DNA of 64,000 nt from Ailurus styani (Eukaryota > Chordata > Mammalia > Carnivora > Ailuridae), in the NCBI GenBank assembly GCA_002007465.1, contig LNAC01000102.1:2380469-2444468 (forward strand), read 5' to 3'. Both the position numbers and the translations under genes were made by a program. The notes under the pieces were generated by a model, which had not been told where the DNA came from, made no database searches, and worked only from the letters and a program-made list of their open reading frames with translations. Position 1 is the stretch's first letter, and each line of letters begins with the position of its first letter. This document shows, one piece after another, positions 12,494 to 23,800 of the stretch.

Positions 12494-12691
12494 TTTTTTT
12501 TTTAAGATTTTATTTATTTAGTTGACAGAAACACAGCTAGAGAAGGAACACAAGCAGGGAGAGTGGAAGAGAGAGAAGCAGGCTTCTTGCCGAGTAGGGA
12601 GCCCAATGTGGCAATGTGGGGCTCGATTCCAGGACCCTGGGATCATGACCCCAGCCAAAGGCACTTAACTACTGAGCCACCCAGGTGCCCC
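12494..12691 (-). mobile_element. CAN-SINE, antisense, older subtype
   Basis: TTTAAGATTTTATTTATTTA start, GCAGGCTTCTTGCCGAGTAG, a short local duplication of CAATGTGG near 12605-12620, GCCACCCAGGTGCCCC end. The TSD is not clear, in line with age. Confidence 0.92.
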
Positions 12692-13248
12692 ATGATGCAG
12701 TATGTTTAAAGAGTACCCATAAACCACATGTTGGGTTGGCTGCTACCCTAAGTCTTCGATTCGAGTGCCTGGGATAAAAAATATATACCTACTACCAAAA
12801 AGCAACTGCATTTGATTTTAGAATTATGCTCAGAGTAGTCGATTTTCCAAAGCTGCTGAACTAGTTAATAATGCAGCTAGAACAGAACCCAAGGTTCCCA
12901 ACTGGCACTCCATTCTCTTTCCACCCATGTTGCCAATTCTATTATATCTCTGTCTTCAACTATGATCAAATCACGAATAAATTAATAATTACTTTAAAAT
13001 GTCAGGTTACCATTTTTAAGAAATCATAAAATAATTCGTTTTCATATTTTAAGTTGTACTGTCACAGCCTCTTCGGATACAACTTCTGAAATTAGGGCAC
13101 AGAGGCCATTTAATATTCACAAGTATATAGTAATATATGACCTTGAGTGATAAATGCTGCTGGTCTTTATCTCTGATTGATTATGCCCTCTAGCATGAAC
13201 TAGCTATTCAAATGGTTAGTTTGAACCACTTGTTCTTTAATAGGTTTT
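12692..13248. other. Unassigned stretch
   Basis: No gene or repeat recognised. Confidence 0.4.
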
Positions 13249-13262
13249 AAAAAGAAACTTCT

Positions 13263-13460
13263 GGGGCGCCTGGGTGGCTCAGTGGGTTAAAGCCTCTGCC
13301 TTCGGCTCAGGTCATGATCCCAGGGTCCTGGGATCGAGGCCTACATTGGGGTCTCTGCTCGGCAGGGAGCCTGCTTCCTCCTCTCTCTCTCTGCTTGCCT
13401 CTCTGCCTACTTGTAATCTCTATGTGTCAAATAAATAAATAAAATCTTTAAAAAAAAAAA
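13263..13460 (+). mobile_element. CAN-SINE, sense, young subtype
   Basis: GGGCGCCTGGGTGGCTCAG head and (AAATA)n/A tail. TSD AAAAGAAACTTCT on both sides (to 13262, and about 13459-13471). Confidence 0.95.
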
Positions 13461-13745
13461 AAGAAACTTCTACGTACATCTTTATAGCTTTCTCTTTGGT
13501 TGTTCTTTTTTTTTTTTTTTTCAACAGGCCTGTAGCTTGGAATTGAAACAGAAAGAAGGATAATTAAAATTACCAAACATTTAATGAGAATATTATGGTA
13601 ATAGAGAATACTTTGCAGAATAAGGCATCTTTAATACTTTTAGACAAAAATAAAACAACACTTCCTGTATTAACTTCTCTGCAAAATCATCTAAGTGTAA
13701 GTCATACTCCACAAAAATACTGTGATGGTGTTTCACTTTCTTTTC

Positions 13746-14355
13746 TTTTTTTTAACTTTTTATTTAAATTCCAGTTAGTTAACGCATAGTGTAATATTAG
13801 TTTTGGGTATAGAAATTAGTGATTCAACACTTCCATACAATATCTAGTGCTTAATCACGAGTGCTCTCCGTAATCCCCATCTCCTATTTCACCCATCCCC
13901 CCGCCCACCTCCCTTCTAGTAACCATCAGTTTGTTCTCTCTATAGTTAAGAGTCTGTTTCTTGGTCTTTTTTTCCTTCCCCCTTTGCTTATTTGTTGTGC
14001 TTCTTAAATTCCACATATGAGTGAAATCATATGGTATTTGTCTTTCTCTGACTGACTTATTTCACTTAACATAATACTCTCTAGCTCCATGCACACTGTT
14101 ACAAATGGCAAGATTTCATTCTTTTTTATGGCTGAGTAATTTCCATTATATATATCTATATCTATAGATAGATATCTACCTATATATAGATCTCCTATCT
14201 TCTTTATCCATTCATCAGTCGATGGACATTTGGGCTCTTTCCATAATGTGGCTATTGTAGATAATGCTGCTATAAACATCAGGGTGCATGTACCCCTTTT
14301 CATTAGTATTCTTCTATTCTTCAGGTAAATACCTAGTAATGCAAATTGCCGGATT
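13746..14355 (-). mobile_element. Carnivore L1 3' end, antisense, 5'-truncated
   Basis: TTTAAATTCCAGTTAGTTAA (13763) and CCACATATGAGTGAAATCAT (14011) mark the antisense 3' UTR. GATGGACATTTGGGCTCTTT (14221) is antisense of the end of ORF2. The 99-codon minus-strand frame 14004-14303 carries a recognisable ORF2p C-terminus ([14 protein letters not shown]). A TATC/TAGA patch at 14144-14190 is locally palindromic. Confidence 0.92.
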
Positions 14356-15538
14356 ACTTTAAATAGTCACTACTTACATGCCATTCAACCTTAAAGCATT
14401 TATCTAAAGTAAGCACAGCATTCAAAACATCAAGAGGTTTCTAAAAAATTAATTTTTTTAAATCAACATCCCACCACCCCACAAACTCATAATAGTCAAT
14501 TCTGTGAAAATCAGCCTCAAAACAGAACAAAGAACTGATGCCTAATGTCTCTAGAAGATAACCAGAATTTCTATCTCTACCCATATTCTCTCTTCTTTTT
14601 CCTCACTTCTTGCCAGAAAGGCTTAGGTTTCTCTCAGAGTTTTAAACATTCCTGCCACTTGCTCGCAGTGAAATGACTATGACAACTACTGAAGGGAATG
14701 GAGAGAAAACAGAAGCAAAAATGAGTATCTCAAGGATTCCTGCCATACTCGCCAGCTCATAAATGCCCTGTTCCCAGTCTGCTTTCCAAAAAGACCTGTT
14801 TCTCTCTAAGCTCTTGTTACTCTCAAGCACTGTATATTTCCTTGAGTGAGGCTACTCTTGTATCGTATCTAGGAGATAAAAGAGAGAGAGAGAAAAAAAA
14901 GGGAAACAGGTTCCATACTTTTTTTTGTCTTCCTTAACAATTGTCCTCCTTAACAATTTACATTTTAGAGTCCTCAGGTAGTTGTTTCTTTTATACTTCT
15001 TTTCAAAATTTTAAGTTTTAATCAGCAGGAGAGGGACTGTAATGATGTATCCCCATCTCATCCAGTTGCATTTTGGAAGTTAGCTATGCTCACACTATAC
15101 CATCAATGCAAAGTAAGTCACATTTTGGATTTTGAACTTCAAGAATTTAAAGTGTTACTCATTAGGCAAAAGCAAAATTATAAAGCAAGAAAAATGTATT
15201 TTCTGGCTTTCTGTGACAAATCTTTCAGCCCTCTTCAGATGATCAGTGCCATAGTCAACACAAGGAAATTCAGACATTACCACCAGACTAATTTAGCTCC
15301 TTTTCAATTGTTTCTTAAATATTTGTCCAATGTTTATGTTGGGAAAAAGTAAAACAACAATCTGTGTGGTTACCCATGTCTGTCTTCCACAGAAGATGGT
15401 TTAGAGAGCATAAGCTGTCAAGCAAAACACCTGAAAAACTGCTCTTGAAGTTGGTTCTAGTATCATTCATTTTTATAAGTGCATATTAAAGTCAGAGGAG
15501 TTTTGTATTTTAAGCTTTATAGCTTGTTGAATAGTAAC
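14356..15538. other. Unassigned stretch
   Basis: A small GA tract lies near 14879-14893. An 88-codon frame (15086-15352, +) shows no family. Nothing else recognised. Confidence 0.4.
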
Positions 15539-15539
15539 A

Positions 15540-15700
15540 ACAGCAGGTAACAATATTGAGCACTTACAATGTTGCTTGCTAAAGGCAAATATGGATGATT
15601 AATGAGAGCCACAAAAACTATATGTGATAGATACTATTGCTGTCAATGTTTTAAGAGAAAAAAATTTAGGTTTAAAAGGATTATTATTTTTATTTTACTT
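15540..15700 (-). mobile_element. MIR-type SINE remnant, antisense
   Basis: AATATTGAGCACTTACAATG followed by a degraded GATAGATACTATTGCTGTCA and a TTTAAGAGAAAAAAATTTAGG segment follow the antisense MIR order (the TATTGAGCACTTACTATGTG block, then the TACTATTATTATCCCCATTTT block). Ancient tRNA-derived SINE. Confidence 0.6.
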
Positions 15701-15888
15701 AATCCTTAAATATTCTAAAAGGTAAGGACCCTCTAAAAACATTACCATAATATGTTATCACATCTAAAAAAACATAACAATTCCCTCATGTCATCATATA
15801 CAGTGTTCAACTTTCCCCAACTGTCTCATAATTTATTATATTTTCTAGTTTGTTCAAGTCAGTATACAAGTATACTGTACTTGTATAC

Positions 15889-16145
15889 TTTTTGTACAGA
15901 GCCGGATAGTAAATATTTGATGTTTTACAGAGCCTTTTTGTACAGAGCCAGATAGTAAATATTTGATGTTTTACTGGCCATATGGTCTCTGCTGCAACTA
16001 CTCAACTCTGCTGTTTTGTTGCAAAAAGCAGCCATAGACAAGGCATTAATGAATAAACATGGCTGTGTTCCAATAAAACTTTATTTACAATAGCAGGTAG
16101 CAGGACATATTTGGCCCACAGACCACAGTACCTCAATCTCTGATA
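15889..16145 (+). mobile_element. Non-autonomous hAT (Charlie-group) element with internal duplication
   Basis: The run GCCAGATAGTAAATATTTGA, GGCCATATGGTCTCTGCTGC, CAACTACTCAACTCTGCTG, GCAGCCATAGACAAGGCATT, TGGCTGTGTTCCAATAAAAC and ATATTTGGCCCACAGACC is the body of a well-known short mammalian hAT element with no coding capacity. I recognise the consensus but am unsure of its exact RepBase name. The first 40 bp are present twice (15889-15928 and 15935-15974, one mismatch). The terminal repeats are degraded. Confidence 0.8.
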
Positions 16146-17574
16146 ACAGCAATAGGTTAATATGTCTCTTTACTCTCTTAAAATATAGGCTTCTTCTTCT
16201 TTTCTCCTCAACCTTCTCATTATAATGCAGTCTATCTGTTGAAGATGGTGAGTCATTTTTCTTGTGCAGTCTGAATTTTACCAACTACATCTTCATGGTT
16301 AATTTGACATGGTCCTCTCTTCTGTATTGCCTGAGTTTGCAATCCATTTTAGAGCCTTCAGGTTTGATTTGTTGACAAAAGAGACTATTTCAGAGATCAC
16401 ATGCCATTTTAACCAGGCATTTGATTCCAAAGTTCATGCTTTTAGGCACAATGGTTTAACTTACTCTTGGAGAATTTCTTTTAAAAAGATCTAGCTTATG
16501 TGTCACAAATGCCCTAGCTAATTTTTAACTTTGTTGCCAGTTGAGCTCACAGATAAGTTTTTCTTCATAAGCAGCTTCAAAAAGGCATTTAGCAATGTAG
16601 AAATATGTAGGCCAATAGTGTATTTTGGAGAATTTTACGCCTTGGTCCATCCTTACCTAGTATTTAATTATTTGCACCAAAAACACTGGTAAAGGAAAAA
16701 CAGCACTAATCTAAAGTAGAGCTCATTATCAGGAATTTCTCCTAAATTCTTATAAAACAATCCAAAGTAAGAAAAGAAAATCCGGTGCTGAGAACCCCTA
16801 ATCTCTATTTTGTCCACTTGAGCACAGTTTGATGCAAACTGTTCTTCCTAATGGATTGACTGCTGACTGAGCCATATCTAGATCTTAGATATGATCAAAA
16901 TATGCATATTTCAGAAAATATGGTTCCTCTCTCAACAGAAATAGGTCAGCTGTTTGTTGCTCAGAGCTATGATTACTTTTCTCTTTATCTTGTTAGAAAA
17001 TGCTTATTTTGTTGCTACATTTTGCCCTGATATAGAAAATTAGTTTACTTTGGAGAAAGTATGTACAAACTCATTCCAGATTCAGAATGTTTAATTTGCA
17101 TGTTCCATTTTTACAAATTAACTGCTTAGCTTTTATTTTATTTAACAAGTTAAACAGACATCTGAATAGTAAAAATGCTCCCTGATGTAGGCAGCAAAGT
17201 TTTTGAGTTTTCTTCTGCTATAATATGCTTTCCTTCCAATTAAAAAAACTCTATTTTGTGTATAAATTTCATCTACTTTGTAAGCATTACGTTTCTGAAG
17301 TATTTAATAGGAGTATATATAGGATACTCTAAATTCAGATTTCATCCCATTATTATCAATATTCCAAAAGCATTATTCATTTTTAATAGCTTGGCTACTA
17401 TACCCAACAATATGCTGATTAGAAGGATGAACTGTATTTAAGGAGAGAAACATTTCTGTAAAAAAGCCATTAAAAACTAAGGTTTCATTTTAAATCAATA
17501 TAGTTCTGATACCCAGGGAGACTTTTTATATTAGAATATGTTTTATATTTTTAATTCTGAAATATTTCAACATA
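16146..17574. other. Unassigned AT-rich stretch
   Basis: No gene or repeat recognised. Confidence 0.4.
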
Positions 17575-17589
17575 AAAATATTTCACAAG

Positions 17590-17780
17590 GGGCGCCTGGG
17601 TGGCTCAGTCGTTAAATGTCTGTCTTCGGCTCAGGTCCTGATCCCAGGGTCCTGGGATCGAGCCCCACATCGGGCTCCCTGCTCTTCAGGAAGCCTGCTT
17701 CTCCCTCTCCTACTCCCTCTGCTTGTGTTCCCTCTCTTGCTGTGTCTCTCTCTGTCAAATAAATAAATAAAGTCTTTAAA
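17590..17780 (+). mobile_element. CAN-SINE, sense, older subtype
   Basis: GGGCGCCTGGGTGGCTCAG head, GGGATCGAGCCCCACATCGG, TTGTGTTCCCTCTCTTGCTG tail variant. TSD AAAATATTTCACAAG (17575-17589) with an approximate copy at about 17781-17796. Confidence 0.94.
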
Positions 17781-17861
17781 AAATATATTTCACAAGTGGA
17801 AATAGCATAGCTCTTGAGTCCACTATATATTTTCAATGCTTATTAATAGTTTCTCACATTT

Positions 17862-20251
17862 GTCTTTTGGGTGTTAAGTTTTATACGTTCTTTATGGATT
17901 TTGGATACTAACCCTTTATCTGATATGTCATTTGCAAATATCTTCTCCCATTCTATAGGCTGCCTATTCCCTAGTTTTGCTCATTGCTTCCTTCACTGTC
18001 CAGAAGCTTTCTATCTTGATAAGTTCCCAGCAGTTCATTTTTACTCTTGTTTCCCTTGCCTCCAGAGATGTGTCTAGTAAGAAGCTGCTGAAGCTGAGGT
18101 CAGAGAGGTTGTTGCCTATGTTCTCCTCTAGGATTTTGATGGTTTCTTGTCTGACATTTAGGTTGTTCATCCATTTTGAATTTATTTTTTTGTATGGTGT
18201 AGGAAAATGGCCCAGTTTCATTCTTCTGCATGTTGCTTGCGCTCCAGTTTTCCCAACACCATTTTTTGAAGAGACTTTTTTCCATTGAATATTCTTTCCT
18301 GCTTTGTCAAAGATTAATTGACCATAGAGTTGTGGGTCCATTCCTGGGCTCTCTATTCTGTTCCATTGATCCATGTGTCTGTTTTTGTGCCAGTACCATG
18401 TTGTCTTGAAGATTACAGTTTTGTAATACAGTTTGAAGTCTGGAATTGTAATGACTCCAGCTTTGGTTTTCTTTTTCAACATTACTTTTGATACTGAGGG
18501 TCTTTTCTTGGTCCATACAAATTTTAGAATTGTTTGTTCTAGCTCTGTGAAAAACGCTGGTGTTATTTTGATTGGGGATTGCCTTGAATGTATAGATTGT
18601 TTGGGGTAATATAGCATTTTAACAATATTTGTTCTTCCAGTGCATGAGCATGTAATATTTTCCCAATCCCTTGTGTCTTCTTCAATTTCTTTATAAATGT
18701 TCTATAGCTTTTAGTGTACAGATCTTTCACCTCTTTGGTTAGGTTTATTCTAATGTATCTTGTGGTTTTAGGTGCAATTGTACAAGGGATTGCTTTATTA
18801 ATTTCTCATTTTTTCATTATTGGTGTATAGAAATGCAACAGATTTCTGTACATTGATTTTATATACTGCAACTTTGCTGAATTTGTGTATCAGTTCTAAA
18901 AGTTTTTTGGTGGAGTCTTTGGGTTTTCTACACAGTATCATGTTGTCTGCAAATAATGAATGTTTGACTTCTTTGCTGATTTGGATGCCTATTATTTATT
19001 TATTTATTTATTTAGTTTGATTGGTGAAGGTAGGACTTCTGGTACTATGTTGAACAACAGTGGTGAGAGTGGACATCCCTGTCATGTTCCTGACCTTAGG
19101 GGGAAGCTCTCAATTTTTCCCCATTGAGAATGATATTACCTGAGTCTTTTGTATATAGCCTTCATGATGTTGAGATGTTTCTTCAATCCCTGCTTTCTTG
19201 AGGGATTTTATCAAGAGAGGATGCTATATTTTGTCAAATGATTTTCCTGCATCTATTGAGAGGATTATATGGTTCTTATCTTTTCTTTTATTAATGTGGT
19301 GACCCAAAAAACAATCCAGTTAAGAAATGGGCAGAAAACATGAATAGACAATTTTCTAAAGAAGACATCCAGATGGCTAACAGACACATGAAAAATTGCT
19401 CAACCTCACCCATCAGTAGGGAAATACAAATCAAAACAACAATAAGATACCACCTCACATCTATCAGAATGGCTAAAATTAACAACTCAGGAAACAACAG
19501 ATGTTGTTGGCCTGGATGGGGAAAAACGAGAATCCTTTTGCAAAGTTGGTGGGAATGCAAACTGGTGCAGCCACTCTGGAGAACAGTATGAAAGTTCCTC
19601 AAAAAGTTAAAAATAGAACTAAGCTATGACCCAGCAATTGCACTACTGGGTATTTACCCAAAGGATACAAAAATGGTGATTCGATGGGGCACATGCACCC
19701 CAGTGTTTATAGCAGCACTATCAACAACAGCCAAATTATGGAAAGAGCCCAAATGTCCACCAATGGATGAATGGATAAAGGAGATATGTGTGCACACACA
19801 CACACGCATGCATGCACACATGCACTGAAATATTACTCAGCCATCAAAAAGAATGAAATCTTGCCATTTGTAATGATGTGGATGAGACTAGAGTGTATTA
19901 TGCTAAGCAAAAGAAGTTAGCCAGAGAAGGACAAGTATGTGATTTCAGTCATATGTAGAATTTAAGAAACTAAATAGATGAACCTAAGGGAAGGGAAGGA
20001 AAAAATAAAATAAATAAAAAGAGAGAGAGAGAGGAAAACCATAAGAGACTCTTAAATATAGAGAACAAACTGAAGATTGCTGGAGGGGAGGTTGGTGGGA
20101 AGACATGGGCTAAATAGGTGACAGGTATTAAAGAGGGCACTTGTTGGGATAAACGCTCACTGGGTATTGTATGTGGGTGATGAATTGATCACTGTATTCT
20201 GCTCCTGAAGCCAGTACTGCACTGTAGGTTAATTAACTTGAATTAGAAAAA
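17862..20251 (+). mobile_element. L1 with 5' inversion (twin priming), bounded by TSD
   Basis: Two parts of one L1. 17862-19300 is antisense ORF2, running from the FADD region back through the C-terminal half. 19301-20251 is sense: the rest of ORF2 (AAGAAATGGGCAGAAAACAT at 19323) and the 3' UTR ending in an A-rich tail. The parts are adjacent in the L1 consensus and share ACCCAAAA at the joint. The 17-bp TSD AATAGTTTCTCACATTT (17845-17861) and AATAATTTCTCATATTT (20252-20268), with two mismatches, shows one insertion event. Reverse transcriptase motif FADD is FADN here (rc of 18942-18953). An (ATTT)n patch sits at 18991-19016 and a CA-rich patch at 19786-19825. Confidence 0.92.
17964..18617 (-). 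pseudogene. L1 ORF2 C-terminal fragment, longest open frame in the window
   Basis: This 217-codon minus-strand frame is part of ORF2p after the reverse transcriptase. Recognisable blocks are [14 protein letters not shown], the DFKLYYKTVIFKTTWYW segment, the [20 protein letters not shown] segment and [12 protein letters not shown]1 ORF2p is an endonuclease/reverse transcriptase of about 1,275 residues; this piece has neither catalytic domain. Its Met is not a natural start, the upstream part is frameshifted, and the segment lies in the inverted half of the L1. It is a pseudogene fragment. Confidence 0.9.
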
Positions 20252-20429
20252 AATAATTTCTCATATTTACTTCAGATTCTGTATTTTTAAAAGACTGTTT
20301 AAAAAGTATGGATATACTGAAAGTGTCTCGTGTGGGGTGTGTGCAAAATTTTTTGTATATAATTTTCAAAACCAGTATACTTGGGTATCTCTATTCCTTT
20401 AATACTTTGTTCTTTCTTATAACTTGACA

Positions 20430-20950
20430 TTACAGTTTTCAAAATTTATCACTGTTAATACATGAAGACCTGATTTATTCATTTTAATTGCTACAGAATA
20501 TTCATTTTTTGCTTTACCACATCCAGCCATCTTTTACAAATGGGCACTGTTATTTTCAATTTTTAGTCATTACAAAAATGTTAAAATGAGCACAGATCTC
20601 CTTTGTCCAGTAGCCCTGCTCTTAGAAAATACACATCTTTAGCTTTACTCAGTGACAAGTTCCATTTCTCCACATAATCACTAACACCTGATATTAATTA
20701 TTTTTTAGTTTATGTCAATATATTCAGTGTGAAACATCCTATTGCTTTTTAAATTTTCATTTCCCTGTTATCGCTGAAGTTGAACATGATTCATGTCAAT
20801 TTTCCTTTCATGTTTCCTCTTCTGTTAAACTGATTTTTCATGTTGTTAGCCAAATTTTCCATTGGATTGTTTATCTCCTTTTCTTATTGGTGTATAGTTC
20901 ATTATGTAACCTTGTATTCATCTTTTATTTATTATATATATTTATTGGGG
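20430..20950 (-). mobile_element. Ancient L1 3' region, antisense
   Basis: The order of ACAGAATATTCATTTTTTGC, CATCCAGCCATCTTTTACAA, TTTTTAGTCATTACAAAAATG, and further on CCTGATATTAATTA and TTCATTTCCCTGTTATCGC follows the antisense ORF2/3' UTR of an old L1. Very diverged; limits approximate. Confidence 0.55.
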
Positions 20951-21502
20951 GAATATCATAAACTTATTTACCATATCAACAGCTGAAATACACCTTTATA
21001 AAGAAATTTTCTTTCTTAGCTGACTCAGTTTCATAAACAATTCTCCTAGCACACTGAAACTTCAGGAACTTACCAGTGAGTTAGGAGAAGAAAAAAAAAG
21101 CTGCTGGTACTTACTGGGAATATGCCAGAGGGGAAAGAAAAGAAGCTGATGACTAGGTCTATCTCCTCAAGTGGGCCTCCTGGCATTTGCTATTAGGAGG
21201 AAATTTTATGCTATTTAATGTCCTTAGAAAGTTCCTAGCTAAAGAATTACTTACACTAAAAGACTCAGAATCTAGGAGACATGGCTCCTGGAAGATCATC
21301 ATATTACCTGTAAAATTCTCTGCATTATGAAATGGAGATGTTTACCAACTTAAGCTCCCACTGTGTGAAAAACCCTGTAGAGTCTCACTGGGGGACCTCA
21401 CCCATCATTCAAAGACAGACATGTCTCCAACAGGGAATCTGTGAACCACAGAGGATGTCCCATACTCCTTTCTACTACATCTGTGCCCTTTTATTGTCTA
21501 TC
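20951..21502. other. Unassigned stretch
   Basis: Nothing recognised. Confidence 0.4.
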
Positions 21503-21518
21503 TCTTTAAAATTATTTG

Positions 21519-21744
21519 GGGTTTTTTTTGGTTTTTGTTTTTTAAAGATTTTATTTATTTATTTGACAGAGAGAGAGAGAGAGAGAGAGAGATCACAAGT
21601 AGGCAGAGAGGCAGGCAGAGGGAGAGGAGGAAGCAGGCTCCCTGCTGAGCAGAGAGCCCGATGTAAGACTTAATCCCAGGACCCTGAGATCATGACCCGA
21701 GCTGAAGGCAGAGGCTTTAACCCACTGAACCACCCAGGCGCCCC
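21519..21744 (-). mobile_element. CAN-SINE, antisense, with long T-rich tail
   Basis: Tail GGGTTTTTTTTGGTTTTTG, a (GA)n tract at about 21568-21591, and GAACCACCCAGGCGCCCC end. The TSD TCTTTAAAATTATTTG is perfect (21503-21518 and 21745-21760). Confidence 0.96.
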
Positions 21745-21760
21745 TCTTTAAAATTATTTG

Positions 21761-22117
21761 TAAAGTTTGTGTTGAATAAATATATCTCTCTGGCTCATAG
21801 AATTCAATTTGACAAGTCAGTCATGAGTTTGCCCACAGGTGTCAGCAAGTATTTTGCCAGGGTTAAGACTGACCCCCACTGAACTTCTACACTGTCTACT
21901 TCCTGTCTTGCTTTGGCATTCTCTGCCTATCTGATTTTACTTGACACTCCACAGAAACTATCTTTTGATTGATTTCACCTACTTTATAAAATGCTATCTT
22001 TGCTACCTTCCTACCTATACTCATATCAAGGTGAGTGGTTGGTTAATAGGGCCCAGATTGGAGCTAGATTGGAGTTAGGATTCTTTAACATTCATATAAA
22101 GTATAAACTAAGCATAT
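21761..22117. other. Unassigned stretch
   Basis: Nothing recognised; it holds the left TSD of the next L1 at its right edge (22118-22130). Confidence 0.4.
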
Positions 22118-22149
22118 ATGCCTCTTTTCCTTTTTCTTTCTTTTTTCTA

Positions 22150-22376
22150 ATTTTTTTTAAAGATTTACTTATTTATTTTAGAGAGAGGTTGAGAGAGAGA
22201 GAGAGCAAGAGAGAGTGCAGGGATTTGGGGCAGAGGGAGAGGAGTGACAGAATCTCAAGCAGACTCCCTGCAGAGCATGGAGGCCATTTCGGGGCTCAGT
22301 CTCTGGACCCTGAGATCATGACTTGAGCCGAAATCAAGAGTCAGAGGCTTAACCGACTGAGCCACCCAGGTGCCTC
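22150..22376 (-). mobile_element. CAN-SINE, antisense, divergent older subtype
   Basis: The core has an extended GAAATCAAGAGTCAGAGGCT form, GGGGCTCAGTCTCTGGACCC, and the end GAGCCACCCAGGTGCCTC. It lies in the T-rich tail of the L1, so its own TSD cannot be told from the poly-T. Confidence 0.88.
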
Positions 22377-23245
22377 ACCCTTTTTAGTTTTTATTTAAAT
22401 TCCAGTTAGTTAACATACAGTGTACAGTATAATACTAGTTTCAGGTATAGAATTTAGTGATTCAACATTTACATATAATACCTGATGATCATCATAATAA
22501 ATGTACTCCTTATCTCCATCGCCTATTAACCCACCTCATCCTCACTTCCCCTCTGGTAACTATCAGTTCTGTATAGTTGAGAGTCTGTTTCTTGGTTTTC
22601 TTCTCTCCTGTTTCCCTTTTGTTGTGCTTCTTAAATTCCACATATGAGTGAAATCATATGGTATTTGTCTTTCCCTGACTGACTTATTTCACTTAGCTTA
22701 ATACCCTCTAGCTCCACCCATGTTATTGCAAATGGCAAAATTTCTTTCTTTTTTATGGCTGAGTAATACTTCACCACACACACACCCACACCCATCTTTC
22801 TCATCCATTCATCAGTCGATGGACATTTGGGCTCTTTTCACAAAAATATACACATAGATCAATGGAACAGAGTGGAAAACCCAGAAATGAACCCACAATT
22901 ATATGGTCAATTAATCTTTGACAAAGCAGGAAAAAATATCCAATGGAAAAAGGACAGTCTCTTAACAAGTGGTGTTGGGAAAGCTGGACAGCAACACACA
23001 AAAGAAAGAAACTGAACCACTTTTTTACACCATACACAAAAATAAATTTAAAATGAATGAAAGACCTAAATGTGAAACAGGAAACCATTCAAATTCTAGA
23101 GGAGAACACAGCGGTAACCTCTTTAACATCAGCTGTAGCAACTTCCTACTAGGTATGTCACCAGAGGCAAGGGAAACAAAAGCAAAAATAAACTATTGGG
23201 ACTTCATTAAAATAAAAAGCCTCTCCATAACAAAGGAAACAATCA

Positions 23246-23334
23246 ACTAACCCTTTATCAGATATATTGTTTGCACATATGTAATTCCATAGGACTTTAG
23301 TATGTGCAAACAATATATCTGATAAAGGGTTAGT
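23246..23334. repeat. Perfect 34-bp inverted repeat with 21-nt spacer
   Basis: Arms 23246-23279 and 23301-23334 are exact reverse complements, beginning ACTAACCCTTTATCAGATAT on the left and ending GATAAAGGGTTAGT on the right. The right arm is ordinary L1 ORF2 sequence; the left arm replaces the ORF2 text expected there. Confidence 0.95.
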
Positions 23335-23800
23335 ACCCAAAATATATAAAGAACTTATAAAATGCAACACCCCAAAAACAAATAATCCAGTTAAAAAATG
23401 GGCAGAAGACATGAACAGACATTTTTCCAAAGAAGATGTACATCAGATGGCCACCAGACACATAAAAAGTTGCTCAACATCACTTACTATCAGGGAAATA
23501 GAAATCAAAACTACAATGAGATATCACTTCACAAGAATTAACAACACAAGAAACAAAAGGTATTGGTGAGGATGTGGAGAAAAGGAAACCCCTTGTGCAT
23601 TGTTGGAGGGAATGCAAACTGGTGCAGCCATTCTGAAAAACAGTATGGAGTTTCCTCAAAAAGCTAAAAATAGAACTACCCTTTGATCCAGCAATTGCAC
23701 TACTAGGTATTTACCCAAACACAAAAATGCTAATCCAAAGGGATATATGCACGCCGATGTTTATAGTAGCATTATCAACAATAGTCATGCCTCTTTTTCC

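Larger units (their letters stand above)
22131..23786 (-). mobile_element. L1 with 5' inversion (twin priming) and a SINE in its tail
   Basis: From left: T/C-rich tail (22131-22150), nested CAN-SINE (22150-22376), antisense 3' UTR and last part of ORF2 (22377-22842), then a sense ORF2 segment (22843-23786) with TAGATCAATGGAACAGAGTG and GTCAATTAATCTTTGACAAAG. The sense segment stops at ATCAACAATAGTC and the antisense segment starts at GAAAAGAGCCCAAATGTCC; these are consecutive in L1 within about 10 bp, as twin priming predicts. TSD ATGCCTCTTTTCC (22118-22130) and ATGCCTCTTTTTCC (23787-23800). The nested SINE means the L1 is older than that SINE. Confidence 0.88.

Noticed and set aside
13500..13525. 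Poly-T tract as the end of a processed pseudogene
   Set aside because: No mRNA-like sequence lies next to it; a simple T run beside a SINE.
17964..18617. 217-codon frame as a possible host gene
   Set aside because: The protein is clearly L1 ORF2p C-terminal sequence, inverted within a twin-primed L1.
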